64,000 nt of DNA from Hyposmocoma kahamanoa (taxonomy: Eukaryota > Arthropoda > Insecta > Lepidoptera > Cosmopterigidae): NCBI RefSeq assembly GCF_003589595.1, contig NW_020654810.1, forward strand, positions 16,072,113 through 16,136,112. The letters run 5' to 3'. The notes under the pieces were generated by a model. It was not told the origin of the DNA. It was given only the letters and a program-made list of their open reading frames with translations, and ran no database searches. Positions 44,460 to 55,297 of the stretch are shown here, piece after piece. The translations under genes were made by a program, and so were the position numbers. Positions within the stretch are counted from its first letter, which is position 1. Each line of letters opens with the position of its first letter.

Positions 44460-46195
44460 TTAAATACGCAAAACAGTTCACAGTTTTGTATAAACAAGTT
44501 CATATTATACATAAATGACATTGTCGTAGGCATTTCTTCCAAAATAAAACCGCGAACAAGGAAAAATGTGTTTTGGTGCTACTTTTTCGGTTTTAAATCT
44601 TATGTGACGGTGCTCCGCGTTAGGGGGGAAATACGAAAGTTTTTAGGCCGCCACCTTATCGTAACCGTAAATCAAGTGGACATCGGCAAAGGCCAAGATG
44701 TACCGTCGACCGGTGTCCTTAAAGTGATAACAGTTTAGAAGTTATCTCGTAAACAACGATATTAAGACTCGGTCGTTTACATTGCAAAGTTCTAGATTTC
44801 ACGGATCATAATGTTTACGCCTTAAGAACGTAACTGTACTTCTTGTTGCAGATGTCTCACTTTGAATGGAACCAATGACATTCCTCTTAAGAAATGTTTA
44901 TAGCTGCGCAGTGTTTTAAAGTAACCACGTGCTCCATCCAATACGCACACATACAGAATACACCCTTAATTCTTCAAAGGCGTTTAGTTTGCTCGCCACG
45001 GACTTTCCCCAACTACAGCTTATGCAAGCAAAGTAAATCAATATAGAAAGTCAATGAATCAAGAGTAATATATTCGGGTACATAATAAATGTGCGCTACC
45101 TGAAGGCAATATCTGAAAAATTTGCCTGCTCGATATTGCTTACAAGGGAGTTTCCTTTCTCCCCAAAATTTAATGCGTCGCTCGCATTTTTTATAAAAAG
45201 AAGTAGGTAAGTGAAATAATTTGCGGTCGGTGCTTTATTTCCTTTTATTTATTTTAATGGTAGGTCTCTTTGTTTTTTCTTTCAGGCTTAGGGGAAAATG
45301 AGGTTTTCTTTATCAAAAAAAATAATATTAAATTTGGGTATTGTTATGGATGATGGAATTTATACTTAGGTGTGACTGATACAAATTGGTTTCATTTACT
45401 TTGGTTGAATGAAAATTAATTATCGCATTTTTCCTTAACGAAATCCATTCCGTGATTCCATTACACCGGTCTCATTTCAAGCTTTCTCTAAAATACAGGA
45501 TAATTCCCGATTTCTCGGGCGTTAAGTGTTTTAAAGCAACTTTTGGGTAAATTATTTTACTTGTAAAAACAAAACCCTTTATCATAATTTTATGGTCCAA
45601 GTTTGTAACGTTAAGACGCCCATTTCCAGTTGGGGGTTCGAGCAGATGATATGATTTAGCAGTTGTGAAATTTTTCTAATTCATTTAGTTAGGAACTGGA
45701 ATTTTACAATGCACGTTTGTGAATTGTGGAGCGAAAACTCGTACAGATGTGAGGGTAACTTTAGGGTTTTCTGATATGCGCCCGACTGAATGGAAGTTTA
45801 TATCATCGGTGGGGCTTACACCGGCTTTCAGCGGGCGCGTCTCCATTCACGCTCGTTTCATTCGTTTCGCTCTCCACTAAAAATCTAAAATCAATAAAGG
45901 ATCACGGCATAAATGCAAAGATTACTCGGTTCGCTTTCCGCGCAACATGAAAAATGTGCGGCGGGTTACATGAGCCGTCCGAAATAAAACCGCGAATCAC
46001 TATGAGACTGTAAGTAGTACCATAAAGGGAGGATCCTTCGTTGGAATCGCTTCGGCAAACACCTACAGAGGAATGGAGCAGTGTTAAATGAGAGGGATTG
46101 CGGGCCTCCCCGCGCGCCCTCGAACCTCCGCCGCCGCCTCGGCGCTATGTCCGTTACTTAAGAAGACGTCATTTCTAGTAACAGATGCGCATCCA
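44460..46195. other. Repeat-poor stretch
   Basis: No known repeat in 1.7 kb. The phrase AAATAAAACCGCGAA occurs near 44542 and 45981. A very G+C-rich patch lies at 46095-46150 (GCCTCCCCGCGCGCCCTCG), where complementary ORFs on both strands look like composition effects. Confidence 0.35.
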
Positions 46196-46213
46196 GTATA
46201 TATATATATATAC
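46196..46213. repeat. (TA)n microsatellite
   Basis: Alternating TA of about 17 bases. Confidence 0.85.
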
Positions 46214-46528
46214 ATTTTCATCGCCCATACAAATAATTTCAGCTTTAAAATCTTATTCTTCTTAGCTTTAGCATATATACGCACGCATAATTTTCGTTCA
46301 CCAAATCCCTGTCTATATAATTTCTTACGAGATTAAAAAATACTCGGGTATTATAACAAAATATTTTGAAATTATTTACAAAGCTTGTGCATGTGTTAAT
46401 CTGTCGACATCAAGTATAATTCAGCGTAATATTTAACAATGTCATGTAGATATGGGTGACAAAAATAACAGTCTATCATGGAGGTATAATGCCCTGTCAA
46501 CACATGCGTTTAACGTACACGGGATTTA

Positions 46529-46662
46529 AAGCCTTATCACATTGGCGATTTGCGAGCGATTTGAAAGCGATGCGACATCGCTGCGAGCGACTGTGGCGTT
46601 GATACCGCGTACTCACGGCGTGCACGCCGTGCTTTCTCGAAATCGCCAGTGTGATAAGGCTT
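46529..46662. mobile_element. 134-bp MITE flanked by TA
   Basis: AAGCCTTATCACATTGGCGA at the left pairs with TCGCCAGTGTGATAAGGCTT at the right with one mismatch in about 23 bp. TA lies on both sides. The centre holds the 18-bp perfect palindrome CACGGCGTGCACGCCGTG (46614-46631) and repeated GCGAGCGA phrases. TA targets fit Tc1/mariner-type donors. A - strand ORF overlapping it is repeat-derived. Confidence 0.8.
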
Positions 46663-46779
46663 TATAGGGCAAAATCGGCTACATCTATCAGAACAGGGCA
46701 TATATCGTTTGGAAATCGAATTCATATCGACGACGCCATATTGTAAGCTAAGCAAATTACCGTAAGAACATTTGATGTT

Positions 46780-47655
46780 GAACGAATTTGTGAATTTGTT
46801 GTGTGGAATTCACCCATTCATATGTCAGAATCGAACAACATGGCGTATGTGTAGGCTCAATAGTGAAATCTCTTTGGTGGCGAACCTCTTTGGTAAATTT
46901 AAGTAAGAAGTAGAGGTGGAATATTTTCTTCAAATTTAAATGGAACCACTACCGAGGTATCCTCTTTCCAATAGAAAAAAAATCACGAAAATCGGTTCAC
47001 AAATGCCGCCGGAATTATTGCGTAACCACATAAAAAAAAATATACAGTCGAATTGAGAACCTCCTCCTTTTTTGGAAGTCGGTTAAAAAAGATAGCACAA
47101 GAGTCATGAACTCACTACAAAATAAATGTCAAGTGGACATTATTAGCACATATTGTACTGTTTTGAAATTTAATTCAGATTTAGATGGTATGTCAGAATG
47201 GAGCAAAATGATGTATAGACATTTAAAATGGGCTGGATAATCAAATCTCCTTGATAGCGAATTTATGTAACGACAATGCTAGTCCCTCGATAGCACACTA
47301 TTGTCTCTAGTTGGGTCGGTTGAGACGACAAGAGGACATAAATAAGCACAGTCTACTATTTTGAAATTGAATGAAATCCTAGGTGGTAGATGTAGCAGAT
47401 GGAGCAAAATGGCGTCCGACTATCAAATCTCTTTGGTAGCAAATTTACGTAATAACAATAATAAGTTTACTATCAGCACACTAATGGCTACATGCACAAC
47501 ACAATTTACCATTTCGAAATTGAATTCAATCATGAAAGGCGGTAGGTAGGTCAGGATGAAGTAAAATGGTGCATAAATATTTAATAGGCTTGATCGCCAA
47601 ATCTCCTTGGTGGCGGACTAACGTAATAACAATGGCGGGGGCTCCGCAGCGCATT
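46780..47655. repeat. Degenerate tandem array, about 150-200 bp per unit, four units
   Basis: Units begin with ATTTTGAAATTGAAT-like phrases near 47156, 47353 and 47507. They continue with GGTAGGTCAGAATGGAGCAA AATGG and CAAATCTCCTTGGTGGCGAA-like phrases, then a GTAATAACAATG stretch. A first unit starts near 46790 and is split by a B repeat at 46911-47091. Divergence between units shows that the array is old. Confidence 0.6.
46911..47091 (-). repeat. Repeat family B copy inside the tandem array
   Basis: TAGAGGTGGAATATTTTCTT then TCTTTCCAATAG, AAATGCCGCCGGAATTATTG and GAGAACCTCCTCC ending in GGAAGTCGGTTAAAAAA. It is the 5' two-thirds of the family in reverse orientation. Confidence 0.82.
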
Positions 47656-48679
47656 ATTCTGACCGATTGCACAGTTGCATCGCACCACTCTGATGGATAC
47701 TGCGTCAGGAGTTTCGTATTTAATACATTTATTGATATTATACAATTTATAACTTTGTTTAAGTTTAGATTTTTTAATATAGTATTTGCTTCTAAATAGT
47801 TTTATTTTACGTAATATGTGGAAAACCAAGCATGTAATCTTATTTCACTTGCTCTCAACCAAAACAAAAAATAAAATAAAAATCGATAACCAGCTTTCAT
47901 GCTCGCGCAAATTCAGTTCCCCTCTGTTTTCTCATCCACAAACCAGAAACTTAATAAAAAATGTAGGTATGTACTTACAAAATTTTCCATGCGGTAACGT
48001 TCATTACTAGTTCGATAATCGGTAGGAAGTAGCGCGATGCATAATCAAGTAGTCGAGACTGCGGGGGTCTCCAGAGGGCGAGGGGTGTGAGACGGTGTGA
48101 GGAGGAGGGAGTCGTAAAACTATTACATCTACGTTCTGAGCACTATGCCGGCTTCATTAATCGGCCATAGTATGATATGGACGTCTATCGATGGCGTGTG
48201 GCATTAGAACTGCGCGAACATTATTGTAGCCGATTTGGGGTTCTAAGTTCTGCTTAAAAACTAGTAGTGTCTAATAACACAGTGAAATCATAACAGTTCT
48301 GACTCTATCATTATCGAAAAGAATATTTTCATTCCAAGTGAATCATTGACTGTAAATATTTTTCTTCGAAGATAAAATGAACCAGAATCCATTGTCATAA
48401 TACTTACCATTAATAATAATATATTTTTTTCGAAAAAAAATATCAATGGTTTATGAGTAAGATAACACTTACATTTATTAGTACTTATTTAAATTACATC
48501 TATGGCCCTTTTTATCACACACATAACACAGACAAACAACAGAAAATAAAAAGAATTAATTACCGAAATAAAGAATACAATAAAAAAAAAACACAAAATA
48601 ATACAAATCAGACAAAAAGCAAAAAACAAAATATAACGATTACAAATTTTGTACTGTCATATGTGTGGTTGTGGAGTAC
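47656..48679. other. Unassigned DNA
   Basis: A purine-rich G+C patch (48060-48115, GGGCGAGGGGTGTGAGACGG) stands out. The two opposite ORFs at 47566-47829 overlap the end of the tandem array and have no domain. Confidence 0.35.
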
Positions 48680-49150
48680 GCAAAAGGACTTCACTCAGCA
48701 TAAGCTGAGCACATTCAATGATGGCTGCCATGATTGAATGTGGGGCTGGTTTTCAATGAGCCCTGAGCCGAAATTCAAACAATGCATCGTGTATTTTAAT
48801 TTGTTTGTTTGACTGATCAAACTGTCAAGCACCTTGGCTAATATAACGGCAGGTAAGATGTCACGATAGTTAGCAGTGTCCGTTTTTATTATCAGGACAA
48901 TAATCGTTCACAGCAGTAGCTCCAGTATGTAAGAGTGTAATATGCGCGATATAAAAACATCGCCATCACTCGTGGCAAATACAAGCCAGCATATCTGAGG
49001 TGTCTAACGCTGAAGCCGTCGTGTCTCAGCGATCTACCAGTCTGTATATTATGAGTCATGATTATTGTACAGACTTCCTCGGTAGATAATCTAACGGATC
49101 GGTCTGCTTTCAACTCTACCAGTACATTGCACACCTCTTACCGAAGCGAC
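48680..49150 (-). pseudogene. LINE reverse-transcriptase N-terminal fragment (dead)
   Basis: On the - strand the frame at 48892-49134 reads GRSLRHDGFSVRHLRYAG and LYLPRVMAMF, which is the start of the reverse-transcriptase domain in jockey/CR1-like LINEs (DGxSxxHLKYAGxHLPRVLAMF). After frameshifts TIIVLIIKTDTANYRD and ILAKVLDSLI follow (the PIxKxxxxxNYRPISL region). It stops before the catalytic motifs. Confidence 0.75.
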
Positions 49151-50091
49151 GTTGGATCTCAAAGTGATCGGATGGTAAAATGATCTTTAAATGTGTTATT
49201 GACGATATTCCTACAATCTATAACGCCGTCCTCGCTCACTGGCTTTGTTTGTCATATATATTTTGATTTGTTCTTATCTGTTCTGACGCCATTTTAGCTT
49301 AGTATTAAAAACATTTGTAGCGTTAAACATTAGTACATAAATCAAGTCATGACATGACCGATGCTGTCAATAAAATAGACAAATATGGCGATAATGGCAT
49401 AAAACTCGATACTTGATGCATTCAAGTGGAGTAGTCTATTCTAATGGGAGACCAATCTCTGTGAGTGGCAAGTCGTGGCACCAATCGCGGCTAGTACCGA
49501 GCTAACAATTCTGCTCCTAGTCGATCTATACTTGTTTAGTTAGGTTTTGGGTACACTTAGGTACACGCGATATCAAATTTGTTCATCGATACGAATAAAG
49601 AATGTAGTGCTGTTTAACAGGAAGTGTCGAAAACTCGTCCAGCTTCCTGATTTTGATTCAAATGGGATTCGATACGATCGGGTAGTCTCGAAATCAGACG
49701 GGTTTCTGAGCGAGAAGATGAACTCCTACTATATCATTCTAATTTGTGAGTTTAATCAACTATTGTTCCGATTAGAAATGTCAAAAGCTTCCGGTCGGCC
49801 AGTTACGAATCGCAATTATGCGCCTCGACTCGGACAAGACGCAGTTTCCGATCGGGAAAGGCAATCGAAAGCAAGCTGCAGAGTGGTGTTTCTGTGTCCT
49901 AGGTTAAGGATCTATATGGCTCGCCGAGCTAGGGTTGCAATTTTTTTTGAGAAAAATTTACTCTAAATAAAAATTATATATAATTATTGTTTATGTATAG
50001 TCTATATAATTATTCACTCTAATTATGTATCGCTTTAGCTGGTTAAGAACTTTGTACTGATTTTATCCTGTGTCAGTTGTTTTTGTATACG
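49151..50091. other. Unassigned DNA with a 139-codon ORF
   Basis: The ORF at 49547-49966 (+) is the longest in the window without a mobile-element motif or N. It is basic and Arg/Ser-rich (for example DRERQSKASCRVV) and has no domain, signal or membrane segment that I recognise. No splice sites or homologous copy were identified. It is probably chance, but it is the best candidate for an unrecognised exon. Confidence 0.25.
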
Positions 50092-50352
50092 ACATTCGTG
50101 GTCAAATGACTTGCACACCGGTTTTCTTGATCTCGGCATCTCTGAGGTCCCGGGTTCGATCCCCGGTCGGGGCAATGTAGAAAACTGTTTTATATTGTCT
50201 CGGGTCTGGATGTTTGTGGTAACGTCATTGTTTCCGATTTCAATAACTAGATATAAAAAAAAAATAAAAGTGCTTTTTTTAGTTACTTACTCAGGGATCG
50301 GAGCAACGTATGTAATGTCGTCTAATAATATTTATTTATTTTATACTACTCG
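50092..50352 (+). mobile_element. tRNA-derived SINE E copy
   Basis: A strong B box with flanking pairs (GAGGTCCCGGGTTCGATCCC) follows a degraded A-box region. The body has GTCTGGATGTTTGTGGTAAC, AAGTGC, TTAGTTACTTACTCAGGGAT and CGTATGTAATGTCGTCTAAT before a TATTTATTTATT end. I recall this arrangement as a common lepidopteran SINE. Confidence 0.75.
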
Positions 50353-50446
50353 ATGTATTGGCGCCTAATATAGTTTTAATATTATAAAGTAATTTGGTTT
50401 TATCGAGTTCTTAGATTTTTGCGATTGTTACACTTTTTTTTATATA

Positions 50447-50630
50447 ACCCCGCACTAGAAAGGTCCTGTATCGTGGGTGCCATGGACACACACATAGATT
50501 ACCACAAATTACACCCAAACTCATGAGAAAAATAAATGTAGACCATACAAATGAATCTCCCGACCCGAGAATCGAACTCGAGACCTCGGCGTGGCTGACC
50601 AGCATGGTAACCGTTCGGCCACAGAGGCAG
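50447..50630 (-). mobile_element. SINE D copy
   Basis: CCCCGCACTAGAAAGGTCCT, CACAAATTACACCCAAACTC, a B box (GAGAATCGAACTCGAGACCT) and the head GTTCGGCCACAGAGGCA. Two ORFs on the - strand here are SINE-derived. Confidence 0.87.
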
Positions 50631-51179
50631 TCAACATTGGAAATGAAACTATTTTTTTATTATTATTAGTATAAAAGCCTCTAAAGGGCCCAAACTTTTG
50701 GTTTGTTTCGTTTTTGTTTTTCATACAGAAAATATATGTTCAGTGTACCTTAAACTTAGCATTAGCTTCGAGCCGAGCCAGATTGGTTGGTATAACAAGA
50801 CCGCCCGTGTACTGTTTGGTGCACTCTCTGCTAAGGCCTATTTGATAAATTTTCCAGTGAATCTGTTGGTTAGTGGATCTACTGATTTCAAGTTACAACT
50901 CGTTCGGTTTAGCTTATGAGAACCTTGTAGTGGTTAGTAGTTAAAAAGGCAGGTATTTAAACGATCATTTTAAATTTGCGAAAGTAGCAGGCATAAAATT
51001 TAAACGGTCATCTTTTTTAATGATTGATCCTTTTTCTCTCTGACACAAAATAAATTAAATCTATGTATATTTTAATCTGTTCTGAGGTACTTGTTTAATT
51101 TGTATAAATTAACTTTTATAGTTTCATGTCGAGCCTCAAAATTAAGTCAAATAAACATTAAAAAGCCTGAAATCATGTT
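50631..51179. other. Unassigned DNA
   Basis: A 73-codon + strand ORF (50698-50919) has no recognised domain. Confidence 0.35.
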
Positions 51180-51295
51180 GTAACCGCAAGCAAATTCGCT
51201 TCTGGCACTCGCTGGCCGCTGTGGCGGCACGCTCGCTTCGATCGCTCGGTTCATACTGCTTTTTCATATACTAACCTAACCTAGTGAATGCACTC
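51180..51295. repeat. Repeat family G, copy 2
   Basis: CGCAAGCAAATTCGCTTCTG, GGCCGCTGTGGCGGCACGCT, CGCTCGGTTCATACTGCTTT and a GTGAATG end align with 30568-30690 in the same orientation. Confidence 0.68.
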
Positions 51296-52295
51296 AAAAT
51301 TCGACCTATATGAAAAAAGAGGACCAAATATTATTTTTAACTATCAAATATTAATTTAGTATACTTAAACATAATAATAGGGTTAGGTACTTTGAGTGTA
51401 GTTCATTTATTCGTAGAGTTAAAAAATGTATAAAAATATTTCTGACGTAGATACATTATTTTTTATGTATGTCAACCAAATCAAGTTTTTAATGTACTTT
51501 GTAAATGCAATTTAATATTATTATTTGTAAGCGTATCGTGTTGGTTAACGGTACGATGGATCAGAACGGTAAAAGAAGCAGTATGTGACCTCTTACCGTG
51601 TCATACAGAAAAGATAATCGCAGTTCGCAGCTTCGTGAAAAACCTGTCTTTAATAGTCAGGGATCCTGAGAGAGCTGCCAAGCCGTCTTCGAATGATTGG
51701 CGGATGCGGTCACTACCAAACAGTTAATAACGCGCAAAATTCCTGATGAAGCTAGGATATAAAAGAAGGACCTTGAAAGCGTATCGTATCTAGATAAATT
51801 TATAACATGGTAATAATGCAACTCCAGAAACAGGTACTGGAATAAAGAAAACCCTTCCACCGGGAATAATCGATATATTTATGTCGACATAGTTAATGTA
51901 GTTGAAAAGAAGCCATTGAACAACACGTGTTTTAACTAAATGTCATGCGTTAATAACAATATACGTATTGCTTCTACAGGGTCCATGCTCTATTCTAATT
52001 TTTTTAAATCTGTTAACTTGCAAATAATTATTATGATAATCCACATAGTAAAATAGATAAATATGTTGTGTGTACTATTTATTGCTTAAAACACTGATTT
52101 CATTTTTAAAATATTTTTTTTTTTATAATGTAAATCAGAATAAACATGAAATTTACCAGGATCCTCAGACATGAAGGAACGACTAGAGATAGAGAGATAA
52201 TGTAAATAACGAAACATTACCTAAGGTTGTCTTTTGTTTTTAAGATGATTTGCACATCATTTATAAGAAATAAAACTATTTTTTCGTGCATCATC
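51296..52295. other. Unassigned A+T-rich DNA
   Basis: Nothing recognised. Confidence 0.4.
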
Positions 52296-52375
52296 GTAAG
52301 ACATAAGTGTGTACTTATGTCTTAGGGTGACGTTCATTCGGAAGTCCTATGTGCCTGTAATTTCACCAATATAAT
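52296..52375 (+). repeat. Repeat family A internal fragment with palindromic start
   Basis: AAGACATAAGT-GTGT-ACTTATGTCTT (52298-52323) is a perfect 11-bp hairpin. It reads as two ACATAAGT blocks of family A placed head to head. AGTCCTATGTGCCTGTAATT of the family follows. Confidence 0.6.
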
Positions 52376-53272
52376 AGTAATAAACTGCTGATTACTCTTT
52401 TACAAATTAGTTTTTATTTCCCTTTATAATGCAAATAACGAAACATTTTTAAAGGTCCTTTCTTTGTCATTAAATTTGAAAATGATTAGATCATTCGTAT
52501 TGTATATATGTCATCTATGCCATTATAAGTATATGTAGAATGAAGTTCAGCCAAGCTTTGGCTCTATACTTCAGTTCTAAAAAAAGTGGTCCAAAGTCTT
52601 ACACATGTTCTACAATATTTCGACTTCATCCTGTATTTTACTTCGGACATGCTCACGGTAGCGTGCCAAGGATTAGGTATGCCGCATACGGGACAGAAAC
52701 AAATAGGCGCCATTACACATCACTACTAGCTATACTACTGATATTGGTGTCAAAATGAGCACAATTCCGTTTTGTATAAAACTTGAAACACATTGTGTCC
52801 ACTGTTCGTATTGTTTAGTAGTTGCATAGGGAAATGAGCGTGCCTACAGCTCCGGTACCTATCTGAAAAATAGGGAGGGTAGGGTACTCTCGAGAACCGG
52901 ATGAAGTCAAGTGATAGAGGTCTGTGACAATTCTGTACACTGGCTGATCTGGCATCAGAACCTGAACTTATAACGTTGCTGTCCGTGCACAGGTTATAGT
53001 GCCCTTCTCGTATACCCTAAGGCTCGGTAGGGAGGTCACTATAATCAAAACTAATGTAGAAGAATATGGGGCTGTTCGTATTGTACAAATATTCTGTTCA
53101 CTCTAGATTACTCCAGATGTCGCAAGTACTTCGAGTCTTTTATTATACGATGGAATATTATCAAAAGCGTAAAACAGAAAAAAATAATTACTCCATATTG
53201 AATTATTGGGTGTCGCGATTGCCACTCATTACAAAATAAATCTATTTTCCAATATGTATTATTCTTTTGTTT
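52376..53272. other. Unassigned DNA
   Basis: A 72-codon + strand ORF at 52540-52758 shows no recognised domain. Confidence 0.35.
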
Positions 53273-53809
53273 ATGATACCAAGTAACAGGACGAACAAGT
53301 CGTGCGCCTGGTGGTGAGCGACACGATTGTCCATGACAGTTGCAATGTTACTCAGAGCTTTAAATCCATTGACTTACAAATAAATGGACGACGGGTCTAA
53401 TACAAAAACCACGAAAAAAATGTCCCAAGTCAACCTATTCGAAATTTAAATTGTTATGTCATCGCAGTATCGCGCTGTCCGTAGAACAAATGAAGACTAA
53501 AGCGGAGTGTCGCGCTCTGTATACGATTTTAGCGCCTTACAAGTGCGGACACTTTTTAGCGCGGACCCGACGTCCATATAATTGTAAGTCAATGTTTAAA
53601 TCGCAAAGATTTGAAGGGCATTACCACTGCGCCCGTTACATTTTACTTTACAGTTAAATTGACAAGTCCCATGTGACAATAATTTTACCAGCACCTTTCA
53701 AAATCGGAACGCAGTATCACATCACCATTCTACCGTTTGGTGGCCGAAATAAGTAAGGTGGCAGTACTTACCTGGACGAGCTCTTTCACAAGGCGAGTTC
53801 TACTGCTAC
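53273..53809 (+). repeat. Repeat family A, full-length copy split by a TIR element
   Basis: The first part (53273-53366) ends at CTCAGAGCTTTAAATC. The second (53595-53809) restarts TTTAAATCGCAAAGATTTGA and runs to CACAAGGCGAGTTCTACTGC. Removing 53367-53602 restores the family order exactly. Confidence 0.9.
53367..53594. mobile_element. 228-bp TIR element with 8-bp target duplication (P- or hAT-type MITE)
   Basis: The left end CATTGACTTACAAATAAATG and the reverse complement of the right end CATTGACTTACAATTATATG match. In all 28 of 31 terminal bases agree, the last being GGGTC. TTTAAATC flanks both sides (53359-53366 and 53595-53602). A 31-bp TIR starting with CA and an 8-bp duplication are the geometry of P elements; hAT elements also make 8-bp duplications. 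No transposase is encoded. Confidence 0.88.
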
Positions 53810-53811
53810 TT

Positions 53812-53935
53812 ATTTATTATTTATTTAAACTTTATTGTACAATACACTGAAGTACGAATGGCGGACTTAATGCCCTAAGGCATTCTCTACCAGTCAACCA
53901 TTGGGTCAAACAGAAAAAAAAACGCAATAGGTTGG
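53812..53935 (-). repeat. Repeat family K, retroelement 3' end
   Basis: TTTATTTAAACTTTATTGTA, TGGCGGACTTAATGCCCTAA and GGCATTCTCTACCAGTCAAC form a block I recall as widespread in lepidopteran genomes. The TTTATT at its left reads as a poly-A signal on the - strand, which suggests the 3' end of a retroelement. Confidence 0.55.
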
Positions 53936-54277
53936 TGCTACACTTAAACAAGAAGAGCAATAGACTAGAAAACTAATCGATAATTTGTATGGTATAAATA
54001 AATAACATACTATAAACATACTTATTATACATACGTAATAAACTTACATATATATATTATAATAATAAATAATATGATATATGTACCTAAAGCAACATTA
54101 TACAGTGTCTTAATTTTGACAAACTTACATAGATTTCACATTTAAAATACTTGACATCGTCAAATTGATTAGCCACTACCACACATACACAAGGCAGATT
54201 TCCCTGAAACGAATGAGTAGCAAACCATACGAGTGCTCTTTGCAGATACATTTGTTCATATTTATCAGTTATTTTTA
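53936..54277. other. Unassigned A+T-rich DNA
   Basis: TA-rich low-complexity sequence at 54030-54080. Nothing else recognised. Confidence 0.4.
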
Positions 54278-54466
54278 ATAGCCCCGCACTAGGGAAACCC
54301 TGTATCGCGGGTGCCATGGACACACACACATAGACAACCACAAATTACACCCAAACTCACGAGATAAATAAATATAGGCCATACAAATATTTCTCCCGGC
54401 CCGGGAATCGAACCCGGGAGCTCTGCGTGGCAGTGCAGCATGGTAACCGTCCGGCCACGGAGGCAG
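54278..54466 (-). mobile_element. SINE D, best-preserved copy
   Basis: The reversed B box CGGGAATCGAACCCGGGAG is intact, with the head GTCCGGCCACGGAGGCAG and the body CACAAATTACACCCAAACTC and CCCCGCACTAGGGAAACCCT. It is the best guide to the family consensus. Confidence 0.9.
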
Positions 54467-54478
54467 TTTAAGTTTAGT

Positions 54479-54509
54479 TACAATCTGTTATAAAATATAA
54501 CAGATTGTA
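54479..54509. repeat. Perfect 14-bp hairpin beside SINE D
   Basis: TACAATCTGTTATA-AAA-TATAACAGATTGTA lies 12 bases from the head of the SINE D copy. The loop is 3 bases. Confidence 0.8.
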
Positions 54510-54784
54510 TATAATTTGTACATAGAAACAGCATGAAAGAACAAAACGTATTACAAAATCCATGAAATACTTTATCATCCAAGTACGCGTAGAAAGTGTA
54601 TTTTTAAAGTACACCTTTCGTATAAGGTCACGAAATTCACGATATACTTCTTAACATAAATTACATTTTCATAAATGTATTGTGACGTCAATGTAAATTA
54701 ATTTTTTTAAACTTATCTCTCAGAGACACGGCTCAGTTTGTAAATTGCCCTAACAGCACGCCTCTGCACGACAAAGATTTTTTC

Positions 54785-54850
54785 ATGATATCAAGTGACG
54801 TGACGAACAAGTCTACGCCTGGCAGTAAACGACACGCCTATCTATAACAG
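54785..54850 (+). repeat. Repeat family A, 5'-end fragment
   Basis: ATGATATCAAGTGACGTGAC then GAACAAGTCTACGCCTGG and GACACGCCTATCTATAACAG. It breaks off before the CCACTCAGAGC block. Confidence 0.78.
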
Positions 54851-54950
54851 TAAAACCAATTTGACTTTTCGGAACGGTATTTTTGGTGGTGAATTTCACG
54901 ATGTTTTACCATGGTGATATTCATATACTTTTTATTAAATTCCACTAGGT

Positions 54951-55014
54951 TCATAGCGTGATCGCAGGTTCAATTTCTGTCAGGTCGAAGGAATTTTTCT
55001 TTATGTTCAATTTT
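54951..55014 (+). repeat. SINE C B-box and tail fragment
   Basis: AGCGTGATCGCAGGTTCAAT then TTCTGTCAGGTCGAAGGAAT and a TTTTTCTTTATGTTC tail. It continues the head fragment type seen at 42749. Confidence 0.65.
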
Positions 55015-55015
55015 T

Positions 55016-55297
55016 GAAGCGCCCTGTGAAAGAGTTCGTCCAGGGTAGTACTGACACCTTACCTATTTCTGCCGCCTAGCAGTAATGTCAGCATTACTGT
55101 GTTCCAGCTTGGAAGGGTAAGGGTGCTGGTGAAATTACATGCACATGGGTCTTGTCAACATATGTCTCACGGTGACGGGCGCAGTGGCAGTGCCCCTCAG
55201 ATCTTTGCGATTTAAAGTTCTGAGTGGCACTGCAACTGTCATGGTCAGGCGTGTAGCTTACCATCAGGCACACGACTTGTTCGTCCCGTCACTTAAA
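55016..55297 (-). repeat. Repeat family A, near full-length copy
   Basis: Reverse orientation from AAGCGCCCTGTGAAAGAGTT to CGTCCCGTCACTTAAAG, with every block present. It directly abuts the SINE C tail. Confidence 0.88.

Noticed and set aside
43717..44481. 254-codon ORF (-) and 170-codon ORF (+)
   Set aside because: Both run through 400 N and the flanking (TA)n; the readable ends are SINE D sequence.
45600..45680. Possible SINE head around GGGGGTTCGAGC
   Set aside because: Only a weak B-box-like match; no A box, body or tail of any family could be aligned.
50411..50724. Two - strand ORFs
   Set aside because: Derived from SINE D.
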